Source of the DNA: Fimbriimonadales bacterium
Lineage (GTDB): Bacteria; Armatimonadota; Fimbriimonadia; Fimbriimonadales; GBS-DC
DNA length: 38,288 nt
Assembly: GCA_025061985.1 (NCBI GenBank)
Contig: JANXAW010000017.1
Coordinates: 1-38,288 of the forward strand
Reading direction: 5' to 3'
In this document: positions 1 through 7,759 of the stretch, piece by piece
Layout: the number at the start of each line of letters is the position of its first letter
Position numbering within the stretch: the stretch's first letter is position 1
Notes under the pieces: model-generated
Database searches by the model: none
What the model was told of the DNA's origin: nothing
Seen by the model: only the letters and a program-made list of their open reading frames with translations
Translations under genes and position numbers: made by a program

Positions 1-480
1 CTCCATCCAGCGTTCGAACGAGCCAAAGGCGCGCTCGATGGCTGCGCGCAGCTCGCGACTTGGCTCCGAGCCACCACCGCCGATGTTCTCAAAGTACAGC
101 TCGTGGTTCTTCACCCCGCCGAGGGCGAAGGTGTAGTCCACCTTCAGCGAGCGGATGAGGCTATAGGTCTGGTTGCCCTTGCTGAACTCCTCGGAGGTGA
201 GTTGGGCTAACGCGCGTCGGATTTCGTTGGTCTTGTTTACGTATCCCTGATACAGCTTGTAATGCTCTTCGTGGGTCTTGCGAGAAATACCGAACTTTTC
301 GGTTTGGAACACCTTCTCTGGTAGGGGCTTAGCGACATACTCAACGACTTGAATCTCAGCCATCGTAGATACCCTCCTGTTTGCAGATTGTGCGAGTGCG
401 TGGGGAGCTAGCGCTGCGAGCGCGGCAGCGGTTGCTGCCTGCTGCAGGAACTCCCGTCGCGTAAGGCGCTCATCGCCCAT
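1..480 (-). CDS. Tat-exported Fe/Mn superoxide dismutase-like protein (3' end outside window)
   Basis: This is the N-terminal 160 residues of an Fe/Mn superoxide dismutase, which converts superoxide to peroxide and oxygen. The start at 480 gives a twin-arginine signal: LTRREFLQ at residues 6-13, an alanine-rich hydrophobic stretch and an ALA-type cleavage site near residue 30. The mature part has two likely metal-ligand histidines, H73 in THEEHYKLY and H126 in KNHELYFENIGG. These match the SOD subfamily with an LHELYF-like second helix rather than the classic HTFYW form. A second in-frame ATG at 363 would give a cytoplasmic enzyme. The start at 480 is preferred because it supplies the Tat signal and lies 9 nt after a GGTATAAT box. 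The two C-terminal metal ligands lie outside the window and cannot be checked. The predicted site of action is the periplasm or cell surface. Confidence 0.88.
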   Translation of the reverse strand, partial: MGDERLTRREFLQQAATAAALAALAPHALAQSANRRVSTMAEIQVVEYVAKPLPEKVFQTEKFGISRKTHEEHYKLYQGYVNKTNEIRRALAQLTSEEFSKGNQTYSLIRSLKVDYTFALGGVKNHELYFENIGGGGSEPSRELRAAIERAFGSFERWME

Positions 481-489
481 AGTGACGGG

Positions 490-497
490 ATTATACC
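490..497 (-). promoter_or_regulatory. -10 box GGTATAAT of the SOD gene
   Basis: GGTATAAT on the minus strand ends 9 nt before the ATG at 480, so transcription should start at or within a few bases of the start codon. No TTGACA-like -35 is seen 17 nt upstream. Confidence 0.65.
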
Positions 498-504
498 CGC
501 AAGT

Positions 505-1809
505 TTACTGGTCGTGGCGTATTACATCCTCGTAGGTCTCGCGGACGACAATCAGGCGTGCCGTGCCTGCGCGCACGGCAACCATCGCAGGGCGCGGGTA
601 GCGATTGTAGTTGCTGCTCATGGAGTAGGCGTAGGCACCCGTGGTAAGTATAGCAATCAAGTCGCCCGCACGCGTTTCGGGTAGCAGGGCGCAGTCGATA
701 ATCGGGTCTGTTTCACAATGTTTGCCCATGATTCGGTAGGGGCGGTCGTGCGGTGCGCTGGCGCGGCTTACATGGCGGGCTGTGTAGCGTGCGCTGTAAA
801 GCTGGGGGCGCGGGTTGTCGGAGATGCCTCCATCTACGATGAGGTACTCGCGGGGTAGGTGCGGATGGTCGTGCGGTACGCGCTTGACCGCGCCCACGCG
901 GTAGAGGGTGATGCCCGCTTCGGCAATTAGTGAACGCCCTGGTTCTACGGCAAGCGCAGGCTCTGGAAAGTTATGCTGTTGGCAGGCAGTGCGCAACGCC
1001 TGCACAAGCGTTTCTGCGTAGGCTTGGATAGAGGGGAGCTGGTCATCGGGTGTGTAGCGCGCGGCAAGCCCGCCGCCGAGGTTCAGCAACGGTGCAGTGT
1101 AGCCGAGCTGCTGGCGCACGGCTGCTGCAAAAGCCACCATCGCATGCGCGGCTGCCTGAAACGCGCTCAGGTCGCTTATTTGCGAGCCGATATGGCAATG
1201 GAAGCCCTTCAAGTGCAGCTCAGGCGCGTTCAGCACCTGCTCAGTTGCGAGCAGGGCATCGCCGTTGAGCCAATGAAAGCCGAACTTGCTGTCGCGTTGC
1301 CCCGTGCGGATAAGGGGGTGCGTGTCTGCCTCCACCTCAGGCGCAATGCGGATGAGCACGGGCACTGTACGGTTGTGCGCGTGGGCGAGGGCGCGCAGGC
1401 GTGCAATCTCTTCAAAGTTGTCCAGCACAATCGCTCCGATGCCCGCTTCCAGCGCCATGCGTAGCTCGTCGTCAGTCTTGTACACGCCGTGTAGGTGGAT
1501 ACGCTCGCGTGGAAAGCCTGCTTGTAGCGCGGTGTACAGCTCCCCGCCAGATGCCACATCCAATTCCAGCCCCTCTTCAGCAATGATTTGGCAGATGGCG
1601 CGGTTGAGGGCAGCTTTGCCTGCGTAGATAATCGTCACATCTTGCTTGAGCGCAGCAAAGGTGGCGCGGTATTCCCGACAGCGGGCACGAAGCGCTTCCT
1701 CATCCAGCACATACAGGGGTGTACCGAACTGCTCTGCTAACGCAACCGCATCGCAACTGCCAATCTCCAAGTGTCCCTGCGCGTTCACGCATTGCGTGCC
1801 CAACCACAT
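505..1809 (-). CDS. lysA: Diaminopimelate decarboxylase
   Basis: A 434-residue PLP enzyme of fold type III that decarboxylates meso-diaminopimelate to L-lysine, the last step of lysine synthesis. The PLP lysine is K65 in YAGKAALN. The phosphate-binding glycine loop is LNLGGGLA, followed by EPGRS. The C-terminal half holds the substrate/dimer cysteine motif GKHCETDPI and then TGAYAYSMSSNYN. Length is normal for LysA. The start at 1809 sits 9 nt after a GGTATACT box, so the transcript may be leaderless. The gene is followed by the SOD gene on the same strand, but that gene has its own promoter. Ornithine or arginine decarboxylases share this fold, but the motifs and length fit LysA best. Confidence 0.93.
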   Translation of the reverse strand: MWLGTQCVNAQGHLEIGSCDAVALAEQFGTPLYVLDEEALRARCREYRATFAALKQDVTIIYAGKAALNRAICQIIAEEGLELDVASGGELYTALQAGFPRERIHLHGVYKTDDELRMALEAGIGAIVLDNFEEIARLRALAHAHNRTVPVLIRIAPEVEADTHPLIRTGQRDSKFGFHWLNGDALLATEQVLNAPELHLKGFHCHIGSQISDLSAFQAAAHAMVAFAAAVRQQLGYTAPLLNLGGGLAARYTPDDQLPSIQAYAETLVQALRTACQQHNFPEPALAVEPGRSLIAEAGITLYRVGAVKRVPHDHPHLPREYLIVDGGISDNPRPQLYSARYTARHVSRASAPHDRPYRIMGKHCETDPIIDCALLPETRAGDLIAILTTGAYAYSMSSNYNRYPRPAMVAVRAGTARLIVVRETYEDVIRHDQ

Positions 1810-1818
1810 CGGCGGGGG

Positions 1819-1826
1819 AGTATACC
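1819..1826 (-). promoter_or_regulatory. -10 box GGTATACT of lysA
   Basis: Minus-strand GGTATACT ends 9 nt before the lysA ATG. No convincing -35 or Shine-Dalgarno sequence is present. Confidence 0.65.
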
Positions 1827-1876
1827 CTGCTGCAAGGCGCGTACTTGAGGCGAAAGTGCAAGGGGCTTACTGAATG

Positions 1877-2716
1877 CTACTGCTGTCGCAGGTGGATTTC
1901 CTCGGCTGGTTCCTCGACAGGCATGCGGTAGATTTCGTTGATCGCTTGCTCGTAGGCGCGGATTTGCTGGCGCAGCGGCTCCAGCAAAGCGTCCGTAGAA
2001 GGGGAAACGCTTTTCGGCGCGGCGCTGAGGCGAATGGTTTCCATCAGCAGGTTCTCGATACTGGTGGCGATCATTGCGCTTTCGTTTTCGAGGGTCTGGA
2101 GCGTGCGCTCGAGGTTGCGGAAGCTTGCCAGTTCGCGGGCTTTTTGGCGGTAGGCACGCTGCAGGGTGGCTTCAATGTGGGCGTCGCGATTCTGCTCGAG
2201 TTTGCGCCCAAGGGCGTTTAGCTCGCGTTCCAGTTTGGCGCGGTAGGCGCGCCAAGTCCACTCGGAGCGGTGGAAGCTGCCCCACGCGCCCTCACGCAAA
2301 AGCTCCAGCGCTACCATTAGGTGATCTTGCCACGATAGCCCGCGGCGTGCCTGTTGCTCAATCTGCAAGCGCAGTTTGGTAGCTTTGTGGCGCAGGTCAG
2401 CGTCTTTTGCCAAAATCTCGTCCAGTTCGGGGTAATGGGCTTTGACGCCTGTCATCTGTTGAAGGTTAGCGCGGATTTGCTGCACCATTTGGCGCAGGCG
2501 TTGATGTTCCTCGCGGTAGTGGGGAAGCATTTGGGGCAGGCGTCGCTTCCAAAGCCAAGCGCCAACCCCTCCCACAAGGGCGCCGCCGCCTACTAGCCCA
2601 ATCAGGGTAACTGCAGCTGATGCCAGCGTTGGTCCCCCCGTGACCAACAGCCACGCTGCTGCAAGGAAGACGCCCGCCGCAGCGCCCAACAGCGCCCCCA
2701 AGCCGACCCGCAACAT
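1877..2716 (-). CDS. Hypothetical membrane protein with long coiled coil
   Basis: A 279-residue protein that I do not recognise. Residues 1-55 form two hydrophobic, Gly/Ala-rich membrane segments, ending in a basic WKRR boundary. The remaining ~220 residues are charged and helical, rich in Glu, Arg, Gln and Leu, and look like an extended cytoplasmic coiled coil (for example the stretch of ELNALGRKLEQ and LERTLQTLENE). No enzymatic motif is visible. The start at 2716 lies 11 nt after a GGTATAAT box. The gene is divergent from the TPR/PilZ/GT2 operon, sharing a 59-bp intergenic region with it, so a role in the same envelope process is possible but unproven. Confidence 0.75.
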   Translation of the reverse strand: MLRVGLGALLGAAAGVFLAAAWLLVTGGPTLASAAVTLIGLVGGGALVGGVGAWLWKRRLPQMLPHYREEHQRLRQMVQQIRANLQQMTGVKAHYPELDEILAKDADLRHKATKLRLQIEQQARRGLSWQDHLMVALELLREGAWGSFHRSEWTWRAYRAKLERELNALGRKLEQNRDAHIEATLQRAYRQKARELASFRNLERTLQTLENESAMIATSIENLLMETIRLSAAPKSVSPSTDALLEPLRQQIRAYEQAINEIYRMPVEEPAEEIHLRQQ

Positions 2717-2727
2717 CGTTGGTATGG

Positions 2728-2735
2728 ATTATACC
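2728..2735 (-). promoter_or_regulatory. -10 box GGTATAAT for the coiled-coil membrane protein
   Basis: Minus-strand GGTATAAT ends 11 nt before the ATG at 2716. It lies back to back with the plus-strand box at 2748-2755. Confidence 0.65.
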
Positions 2736-2747
2736 TACGTGAAAAGA

Positions 2748-2755
2748 GGTACAAT
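2748..2755 (+). promoter_or_regulatory. -10 box GGTACAAT of the TPR-PilZ-GT2 operon
   Basis: GGTACAAT lies 20 nt upstream of the ATG at 2776. A GGGGAG Shine-Dalgarno sequence lies between them, so this transcript has a short leader. Confidence 0.6.
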
Positions 2756-2775
2756 AGCCAGCGGTGGGGAGCCAG

Positions 2776-3885
2776 ATGACGACGAACGGTGCGACCGACA
2801 CGCGCGCGCAACTGGAGCGCCTGATGCGTGAGGCAATGGGGTTGTACGAACAGGGGCGGTTGGAGGAGGCATTGCTAGTGTGCGAAGGCGCGCTAGCCAT
2901 CGACGAGCGATTTGTGCCTGCCCTATCGCTCAAGGGGCTGATTCACGAGCGGCGCGGGCAGATTCGCGAGGCAATTGAGGCGTACGAGCGCGTCAAGGCA
3001 ATCAACCCGCTCAGCGTCTCCGAACGCGCGCGCTTGGAGGCGTTGCTGCACCAGCAGCGTGCAGCCGTGCGCATGTCGAGCACGCGCCCCCTATGGCAAG
3101 AGGCGATGCCCGCAGTAATGGCGTTTTTGGGCGCGGGGCTGGTGCTGCTCATCGGCCTGGTGTTGGTGTTGCGGTGGTCGGCGCCCGCTACTCCACCTCC
3201 AGCGCAAGGGGCAGCTACTCCTGAACCCGCGGTTGCCCAAAGCGCGCCTGCGCCGCGCGTACCACCACCCGCAGAAACATCGCCACCGCCTGCTCAGCCG
3301 CAGCCGATCGTTCCTCCCGTGGTGGTAGACCCGTCGCGTGTGGCGCTTGCGCCTGCAGAGCCGCGTTCAAGACTACGCGGCGCCATCCCCGACTTGCCTG
3401 CGCCTGAGTCGCCTCCAGCGGCTGCCCCGAAAACAGAAAGCACGCCCCCTCCGAAGAAAGATGCCTCTCCTACTCCCGCAGCCACTCCAAGCGAAGTGAT
3501 GCCCGATGTGAAGGTGGAGGAGACTGAACGGGGCGTGTACCGAATCGTGGTACGACGCGCTGACGGCGCTTCCTCAAATCGTTCCTCTGCGGAGCGTAGC
3601 GCAAACGACGCACTCAGTCAAGCGCAGGCGCACCAACGCGCAGGCAACTACCGCGAAGCCATTCAGGCGTACCTACAAGCCCTGCCAAGCGCGCCCAACC
3701 CCGCCGAAATCCACCAGCAAATCGCCATCTGCTATCTGCGCTTGGGTGAGAAAGCGAATGCACGCACTCACTTCCAGCAGGCAATCGCCGAGTACGAACG
3801 CCAAATCCAAGCAGGGCGCGACGTAGAAGCGGCGCGTCAGGGCATCGCCGCCTGTCAAAACGGCTTGCAACTATGCAACGAGTAG
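2776..3885 (+). CDS. Membrane-anchored TPR protein with Pro-rich linker
   Basis: A 369-residue protein. Residues 12-80 form two TPR-like helical repeats (EQGRLEEALLVCEGALAID, then RGQIREAIEAYERVKAINP). A single membrane segment follows at about 112-133. Residues ~137-235 are rich in Pro, Ala and Ser. A second TPR block lies near the C terminus (AGNYREAIQAYLQALPSAP and LGEKANARTHFQQAIAEYE). The protein therefore probably has TPRs on both sides of the inner membrane, a typical scaffold design; its partners are unknown. The ATG at 2776 is chosen because GGGGAG lies a few bases upstream. An in-frame GTG at 2764 would include the Shine-Dalgarno sequence in the coding region. It is the first gene of the operon and overlaps the next gene by 13 nt. 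Confidence 0.8.
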   Translation: MTTNGATDTRAQLERLMREAMGLYEQGRLEEALLVCEGALAIDERFVPALSLKGLIHERRGQIREAIEAYERVKAINPLSVSERARLEALLHQQRAAVRMSSTRPLWQEAMPAVMAFLGAGLVLLIGLVLVLRWSAPATPPPAQGAATPEPAVAQSAPAPRVPPPAETSPPPAQPQPIVPPVVVDPSRVALAPAEPRSRLRGAIPDLPAPESPPAAAPKTESTPPPKKDASPTPAATPSEVMPDVKVEETERGVYRIVVRRADGASSNRSSAERSANDALSQAQAHQRAGNYREAIQAYLQALPSAPNPAEIHQQIAICYLRLGEKANARTHFQQAIAEYERQIQAGRDVEAARQGIAACQNGLQLCNE

Positions 3886-5366
3886 GCAGAAGTGCGTGCC
3901 GAAGTATGCCACTACGCGCGTGGGGGGCGTTGATAGTAGGAGTTGTGAGCCTCAGCCTTGCCAGTGCCCAGCCGAAGCTGCTAATTTTCGTCGAACGCGC
4001 CCCGCTAACCCAACACAACGACCAGCCATACGACCCCAACGTTGACCTCAAGCCTCACCTAACGCCCTTCTTGCAGGAGCTGCGCAAAGTGCAGGTGGAG
4101 TGGTACGATCCTGCGCACCCAATCGCGCGCGAGTTCGCCCAGCGTCGCGACCTACGCGAGGAGCAGCTACGTGACCCTAACCCGATTCTAAGGGCACAGC
4201 TGGCACGCGCGTGGGGCGCCACCTATGTGATGACCGTTCGTTGCACGCGCGCCCCCGCAACCGCGCAGTATGACTATGCCTTTACTGTGTGGGAGCTAGG
4301 CAAACGCGCTCCCGTATGGCAAGCCCGCGGCTTCCAGCAGGTGGCAACTGGATCAGCGAGCAGAAACGAAATCGCTGCCTTGCAAACCCTGGGGCGCACG
4401 ATTGCCCTACGACTGGATAGCGAACTCTGGAAAGACCTGCCGCGCTTGGCAGCGCAGGTTGTCACGCCACCTACTCGCCCTACTCCTCACGAGCCAGAGC
4501 CACTACCCACAGACCCCAAACAGCAAGCAGAGCAGCTGCTGCGCGACGGCAAGTATCACGAAGCAGTCTTGCCTTTGCGCACCTTAGTGAATGCGGAGCC
4601 TGAGAACCCCACATGGCGCGTGCACCTGGTGCGCGTCTACCGCCGTTTGGGGTTGCTCAGCCAAGCGCGTCAAGCGCTGGAAAGCGCAACACAGCTGCTT
4701 CCCGACGACGAGACGCTGACGCTGGAGTGGGTAGGTCTGTTAGAGGCAGAGGGCAACCTCGCGGAGGCAATCGCGCGTCTCCAAACCGCTATGCAGCGAC
4801 GCGATACTGAACCCCTACGCCTGAGGCTGTTCGATCTGCAACTGCAAGCAGGGGATGCTCAGCAAGCAGCGCGCACATTAGAACCGTTGCTGAGCCAAAC
4901 CGGTGAGGCGGTGCAGTTTCGCCGCTACCTGCTGCGCGGGGCATTCCGCCAGTTAGAAGACTTGCCTATGGAGACCCACGCGCTAGCTGAGGCTTATGCT
5001 GCACTTTGGCTTCAGGTTGCCCAAGGGCTGATGACAGACCTTTCGAGCGAGCTGCTAGATATCCGTCGCCTTGCGAACAGCCCCCGACCCGACTGGAACG
5101 CGTTGCGCGAGCGCAGTGAGCGTGCCGTGCTGCTTGCGCTCAACATTGGGCAGTGGCTGGAGCGGGCGCAGCCGACGGAAGCTACGCGCACATTGCTCGC
5201 CCACGCACGCTTTGCCAGCCAGCTGCTGGTGCAAGCGGCGCAGCATATGGCACGATATGTGCTGTTGCGTAAGACAGAGGAGTTGGAGCGCGCCAGCCTG
5301 CTGCGCATCGAGGCGATGCGCGAACTGGAGGCAGCTAAAAACGCGCTCCCCAAACGCACGCTATGA
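3873..5366 (+). CDS. Exported TPR-repeat protein
   Basis: A 497-residue protein with an N-terminal signal sequence (hydrophobic core WGALIVGVVSLSLASA, cleavage likely after ASA). After it comes a ~150-residue globular region resembling penicillin-binding-protein-activator or CsgG-like N domains in general style only; I do not assign it to a family. TPR repeats run from about 210 to 340 (DGKYHEAVLPLRTLVNAEP, LGLLSQARQALESATQLLP, EGNLAEAIARLQTAMQ). The C-terminal ~150 residues are helical. An alternative start is the ATG at 3906 (MPLRAWG), which also keeps the whole signal peptide; the choice is uncertain. The gene overlaps its upstream neighbour by 13 nt and its downstream neighbour by 4 nt (ATGA), which implies translational coupling. 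It is probably a periplasmic partner of the preceding membrane TPR protein. Confidence 0.78.
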   Translation: MQRVGRSACRSMPLRAWGALIVGVVSLSLASAQPKLLIFVERAPLTQHNDQPYDPNVDLKPHLTPFLQELRKVQVEWYDPAHPIAREFAQRRDLREEQLRDPNPILRAQLARAWGATYVMTVRCTRAPATAQYDYAFTVWELGKRAPVWQARGFQQVATGSASRNEIAALQTLGRTIALRLDSELWKDLPRLAAQVVTPPTRPTPHEPEPLPTDPKQQAEQLLRDGKYHEAVLPLRTLVNAEPENPTWRVHLVRVYRRLGLLSQARQALESATQLLPDDETLTLEWVGLLEAEGNLAEAIARLQTAMQRRDTEPLRLRLFDLQLQAGDAQQAARTLEPLLSQTGEAVQFRRYLLRGAFRQLEDLPMETHALAEAYAALWLQVAQGLMTDLSSELLDIRRLANSPRPDWNALRERSERAVLLALNIGQWLERAQPTEATRTLLAHARFASQLLVQAAQHMARYVLLRKTEELERASLLRIEAMRELEAAKNALPKRTL

Positions 5367-6013
5367 CGGATGGGAATGCGTTGGTGGTTGGGTTAGGGCT
5401 AGCGGCAGCGGGGGGTGTTTTGCTCGCCCTTATAGGGCGTCGGTGGGAGCTGCAGCCCACGTTTGAGCCGCATACGCGCGTGGAGCTGCGCGTAGGCACG
5501 CAGACTTACGCTACGCTACTGGCAGAGGCTGACTCTAAGCATATTGCGCTCGTACCTCCTTTGCGGCGTGGGTTGCCCCTTGCCTTTGAGGCAGGCACGC
5601 TTGCTACCCTCCGCATCGCCACTGAAAGGGGGCTGTATGAGGCAACCATTCAGTTCGCGGGGCGTAGCACGCAGCTACGCCCGTTGCTCCACGCCCGCCT
5701 TGTAAGTCGCTGGCACCACCTGCAGCGGCGACGCTACGAGCGAGTGGTGTTGCCCGATGAGGTGCAGGTGGTGCTGCGCTACGCGGGCGAGGAGTGGATT
5801 GGTTGGGCGCACGATGTAAGCATAGGCGGCATTTGCCTCTACGCACCAGTCGCCACGCCCACAAACACAACTGTACAAGTGGAGCTACCGCACGCCTTGA
5901 AAGGCTTGTGTCAAAGCAGGGCGGAGCGAATGGCGCGTGTGGTAGCTTGCGAACGCGCCCCACATCGCTACGGCTACGCTTACCGCCTCCGACTCGCCTT
6001 CGCCGATGGCTAA
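5363..6013 (+). CDS. PilZ-domain c-di-GMP-binding protein
   Basis: A 216-residue protein with one N-terminal membrane segment (residues ~6-25), a YcgR-like N-terminal beta domain (~35-110) and a C-terminal PilZ domain (~118-214). The PilZ c-di-GMP signature is complete: the RxxxR motif is R123-R127 in RRRYER, and D151-S153-G156 forms DxSxxG in DVSIGGICLY. Proteins of this family bind the second messenger cyclic di-GMP and control motility or polysaccharide synthesis. The membrane anchor and the position between exported TPR proteins and a glycosyltransferase suggest control of surface glycan assembly (inference). It starts within the upstream stop codon (ATGA) and overlaps the GT2 gene by 8 nt. 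Confidence 0.85.
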   Translation: MTDGNALVVGLGLAAAGGVLLALIGRRWELQPTFEPHTRVELRVGTQTYATLLAEADSKHIALVPPLRRGLPLAFEAGTLATLRIATERGLYEATIQFAGRSTQLRPLLHARLVSRWHHLQRRRYERVVLPDEVQVVLRYAGEEWIGWAHDVSIGGICLYAPVATPTNTTVQVELPHALKGLCQSRAERMARVVACERAPHRYGYAYRLRLAFADG

Positions 6014-6968
6014 CCGCCCCGATGTATCGGTCATCATCGTCAGCTACAACACGCGCGAGTTGTTGCGCGCGTGCCTTTGCTCGCTGCTGCACCAAGAAGG
6101 CGATTGCCCCCGTCTGGAAATCGTTGTCGTAGACAACGCTTCTACTGACGGCAGTGCAGCGATGGTTGCTAGCGAGTTCCCCCAAGTGCGCCTGATTGCC
6201 AATCACGACAATCGCGGGTTTGGGGCGGCGTGCAATCAGGGCTTAGCAGTGGCGCAGGGGCGATACGCGCTCATTCTCAACGCCGATGTGCGTGCCGAAC
6301 CGTCGGCGCTTAGCCGACTGGTGGCGTTTATGGACACGCATCCCAGTGCCGTTGCCTGCGGTGGGCAGTTGCGCTACCCCGACGGGCGCGTTCAGCCCTC
6401 GTGCGCACGCGAGCTAACACTCTGGTGGGTGTTCTGCGAACAAACGCTACTGGCAAAACTCTTCCCCCGAACGCGCCTGTTTGGGGGCTACTGGCGCACG
6501 GAGTGGGACTTTAGCAGCACCATCGAAACCGAGCAGGTGATGGGCGCCTGCCTGATGTTGCGACGCGGTGCGCCCATCGCCCCACCTCCTGAGCCACCTG
6601 CAGGCGTGGAGTTCCCCACTTTCGATGAGGCTTACTTCCTGTACTGCGAGGACTCGGATTTGTGCTACCGCCTGCGATTAGCAGGGGGCAAGATTTACTA
6701 TGTTCACGATGCTGTGTTTATCCACCACTTAGGCGCAAGTGGCGAAGCACAGCGCGCGGAGATGGTGTGCTATTACAACCGCGGGAAGGTGCGCTATTTT
6801 CGCAAGTTTCACGGAGCGTGGCAGGCGATGCTTTGTCGGCAGCTCAATCGGTTGGGCGCGCTACTGCGCGTGCTAATTGGGGCAGGAGGCGTAGTACTGA
6901 GCTTGGGCAAGAACGCGCGGGCACGCCAGTACGCAGCAAACTTTTGGAAGGTGCTTTGGTGTTCGTAG
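6006..6968 (+). CDS. Family 2 glycosyltransferase (WbbL/rhamnosyltransferase-like)
   Basis: A 320-residue GT-A fold glycosyltransferase that transfers a sugar from a nucleotide sugar. The N-terminal VSVIIVSYNTRELL strand, VVDNASTDGS, the NRGFGAACNQG loop and the DxD-like LNADVR (metal/nucleotide site) are typical of the GT2 branch that includes WbbL-type rhamnosyltransferases. EAYFLYCEDSDLCYRLR further on contains the ED catalytic-base region. The C terminus is basic with one weakly hydrophobic stretch, suggesting membrane association. The acceptor cannot be told from sequence. It is the last gene of the TPR-PilZ-GT2 operon, overlapping the PilZ gene by 8 nt. Confidence 0.9.
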   Translation: MANRPDVSVIIVSYNTRELLRACLCSLLHQEGDCPRLEIVVVDNASTDGSAAMVASEFPQVRLIANHDNRGFGAACNQGLAVAQGRYALILNADVRAEPSALSRLVAFMDTHPSAVACGGQLRYPDGRVQPSCARELTLWWVFCEQTLLAKLFPRTRLFGGYWRTEWDFSSTIETEQVMGACLMLRRGAPIAPPPEPPAGVEFPTFDEAYFLYCEDSDLCYRLRLAGGKIYYVHDAVFIHHLGASGEAQRAEMVCYYNRGKVRYFRKFHGAWQAMLCRQLNRLGALLRVLIGAGGVVLSLGKNARARQYAANFWKVLWCS

Positions 6969-6987
6969 GCGAGTAAGAGAAGGCACG

Positions 6988-6995
6988 GGTATACT
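6988..6995 (+). promoter_or_regulatory. -10 box GGTATACT of pyrH
   Basis: GGTATACT ends 1 nt before an ATG at 6997 and 10 nt before the in-frame ATG at 7006. A polymerase using this box should start near 7002, which favours 7006 as the start codon. Confidence 0.65.
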
Positions 6996-7005
6996 CATGC
7001 GCACG

Positions 7006-7740
7006 ATGGGGCATTCCAATACCGAGCCGCGTTGGCGTCGCGTGCTGATCAAGCTCAGCGGAGAGGCGTTTGCAGGCGAGCAAGGCGTTGGACTGAACCC
7101 CGAAGCGATTGACTACCTCGCTCGCGAGGTGATCTCAGCGCATCAGCTGGGCGTGCAGACGGCAGTTGTGGTGGGGGGTGGCAACCTTGTGCGCGGCGCT
7201 GCGCTTGCCACCACAGGCATTGAGCACGCCACCGCGGACTACATGGGAATGCTGGCGACGGTTATCAACGCGCTGGCACTCCAAGCCGCGATCGAGCGCT
7301 ACGGCGTAGATACCCGCGTACAATCTGCGATTGCGATGCAGGCAGTTGCGGAGCCGTTTATTCGTCGGCGTGCCATTCGCCACCTTGAGAAGGGGCGCAT
7401 TGTCATCTTAGCAGCAGGCACAGGTAACCCCTTTTTCACAACGGATACGGCTGCCTCGCTGCGCGCCGTGGAGCTAAACGCCGACGCCTTGCTCAAAGCC
7501 ACGAATGTCGACGGTGTGTACGATCGCGATCCGCGCAAGTATCCCGACGCCGTGCGCTTTGAAACCCTCTCCTTTGAGGAAGCGCTGCAACGCCAACTGC
7601 GGATTATGGACTTGACTGCCTTCACGCTTTGCATGGAACGCACTCTGCAGGTTGTCGTATTCAATATCTGGGAGCCAGGCAACCTGCGCCGAATCCTTTT
7701 GGGCGAGCCAATCGGCACGACCATTCGAAGCTCACGCTGA
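7006..7740 (+). CDS. pyrH: Uridylate kinase
   Basis: A 244-residue amino-acid-kinase-fold enzyme that phosphorylates UMP to UDP with ATP. The motifs are complete: RVLIKLSGEAF (ATP lysine and glycine loop), VVVGGGNLVRG, the UMP region GMLATVINALALQ, AAGTGNPFFTTDTAA, and ALLKATNVDGVYDRDP. Length matches the bacterial hexameric enzyme. The start at 7006 (MGHSNTEP) is chosen over 6997 because 6997 lies only one base past the -10 box and would precede the expected transcription start. The gene leads a pyrH-frr-uppS operon, a very common bacterial order; rpsB-tsf, often found upstream, is absent here. Confidence 0.95.
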   Translation: MGHSNTEPRWRRVLIKLSGEAFAGEQGVGLNPEAIDYLAREVISAHQLGVQTAVVVGGGNLVRGAALATTGIEHATADYMGMLATVINALALQAAIERYGVDTRVQSAIAMQAVAEPFIRRRAIRHLEKGRIVILAAGTGNPFFTTDTAASLRAVELNADALLKATNVDGVYDRDPRKYPDAVRFETLSFEEALQRQLRIMDLTAFTLCMERTLQVVVFNIWEPGNLRRILLGEPIGTTIRSSR

Positions 7741-7759
7741 TTTTGAAGGAGGCACCGCC

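Noticed and set aside
973-1464. Plus-strand open frames opposite lysA
   Set aside because: They are antisense to a clear lysA gene, have no family motifs or ribosome sites, and reflect the high GC content.
6997-7005. Earlier ATG of pyrH at 6997
   Set aside because: It lies one base past the -10 box, before any plausible transcription start; 7006 also fits the family length.
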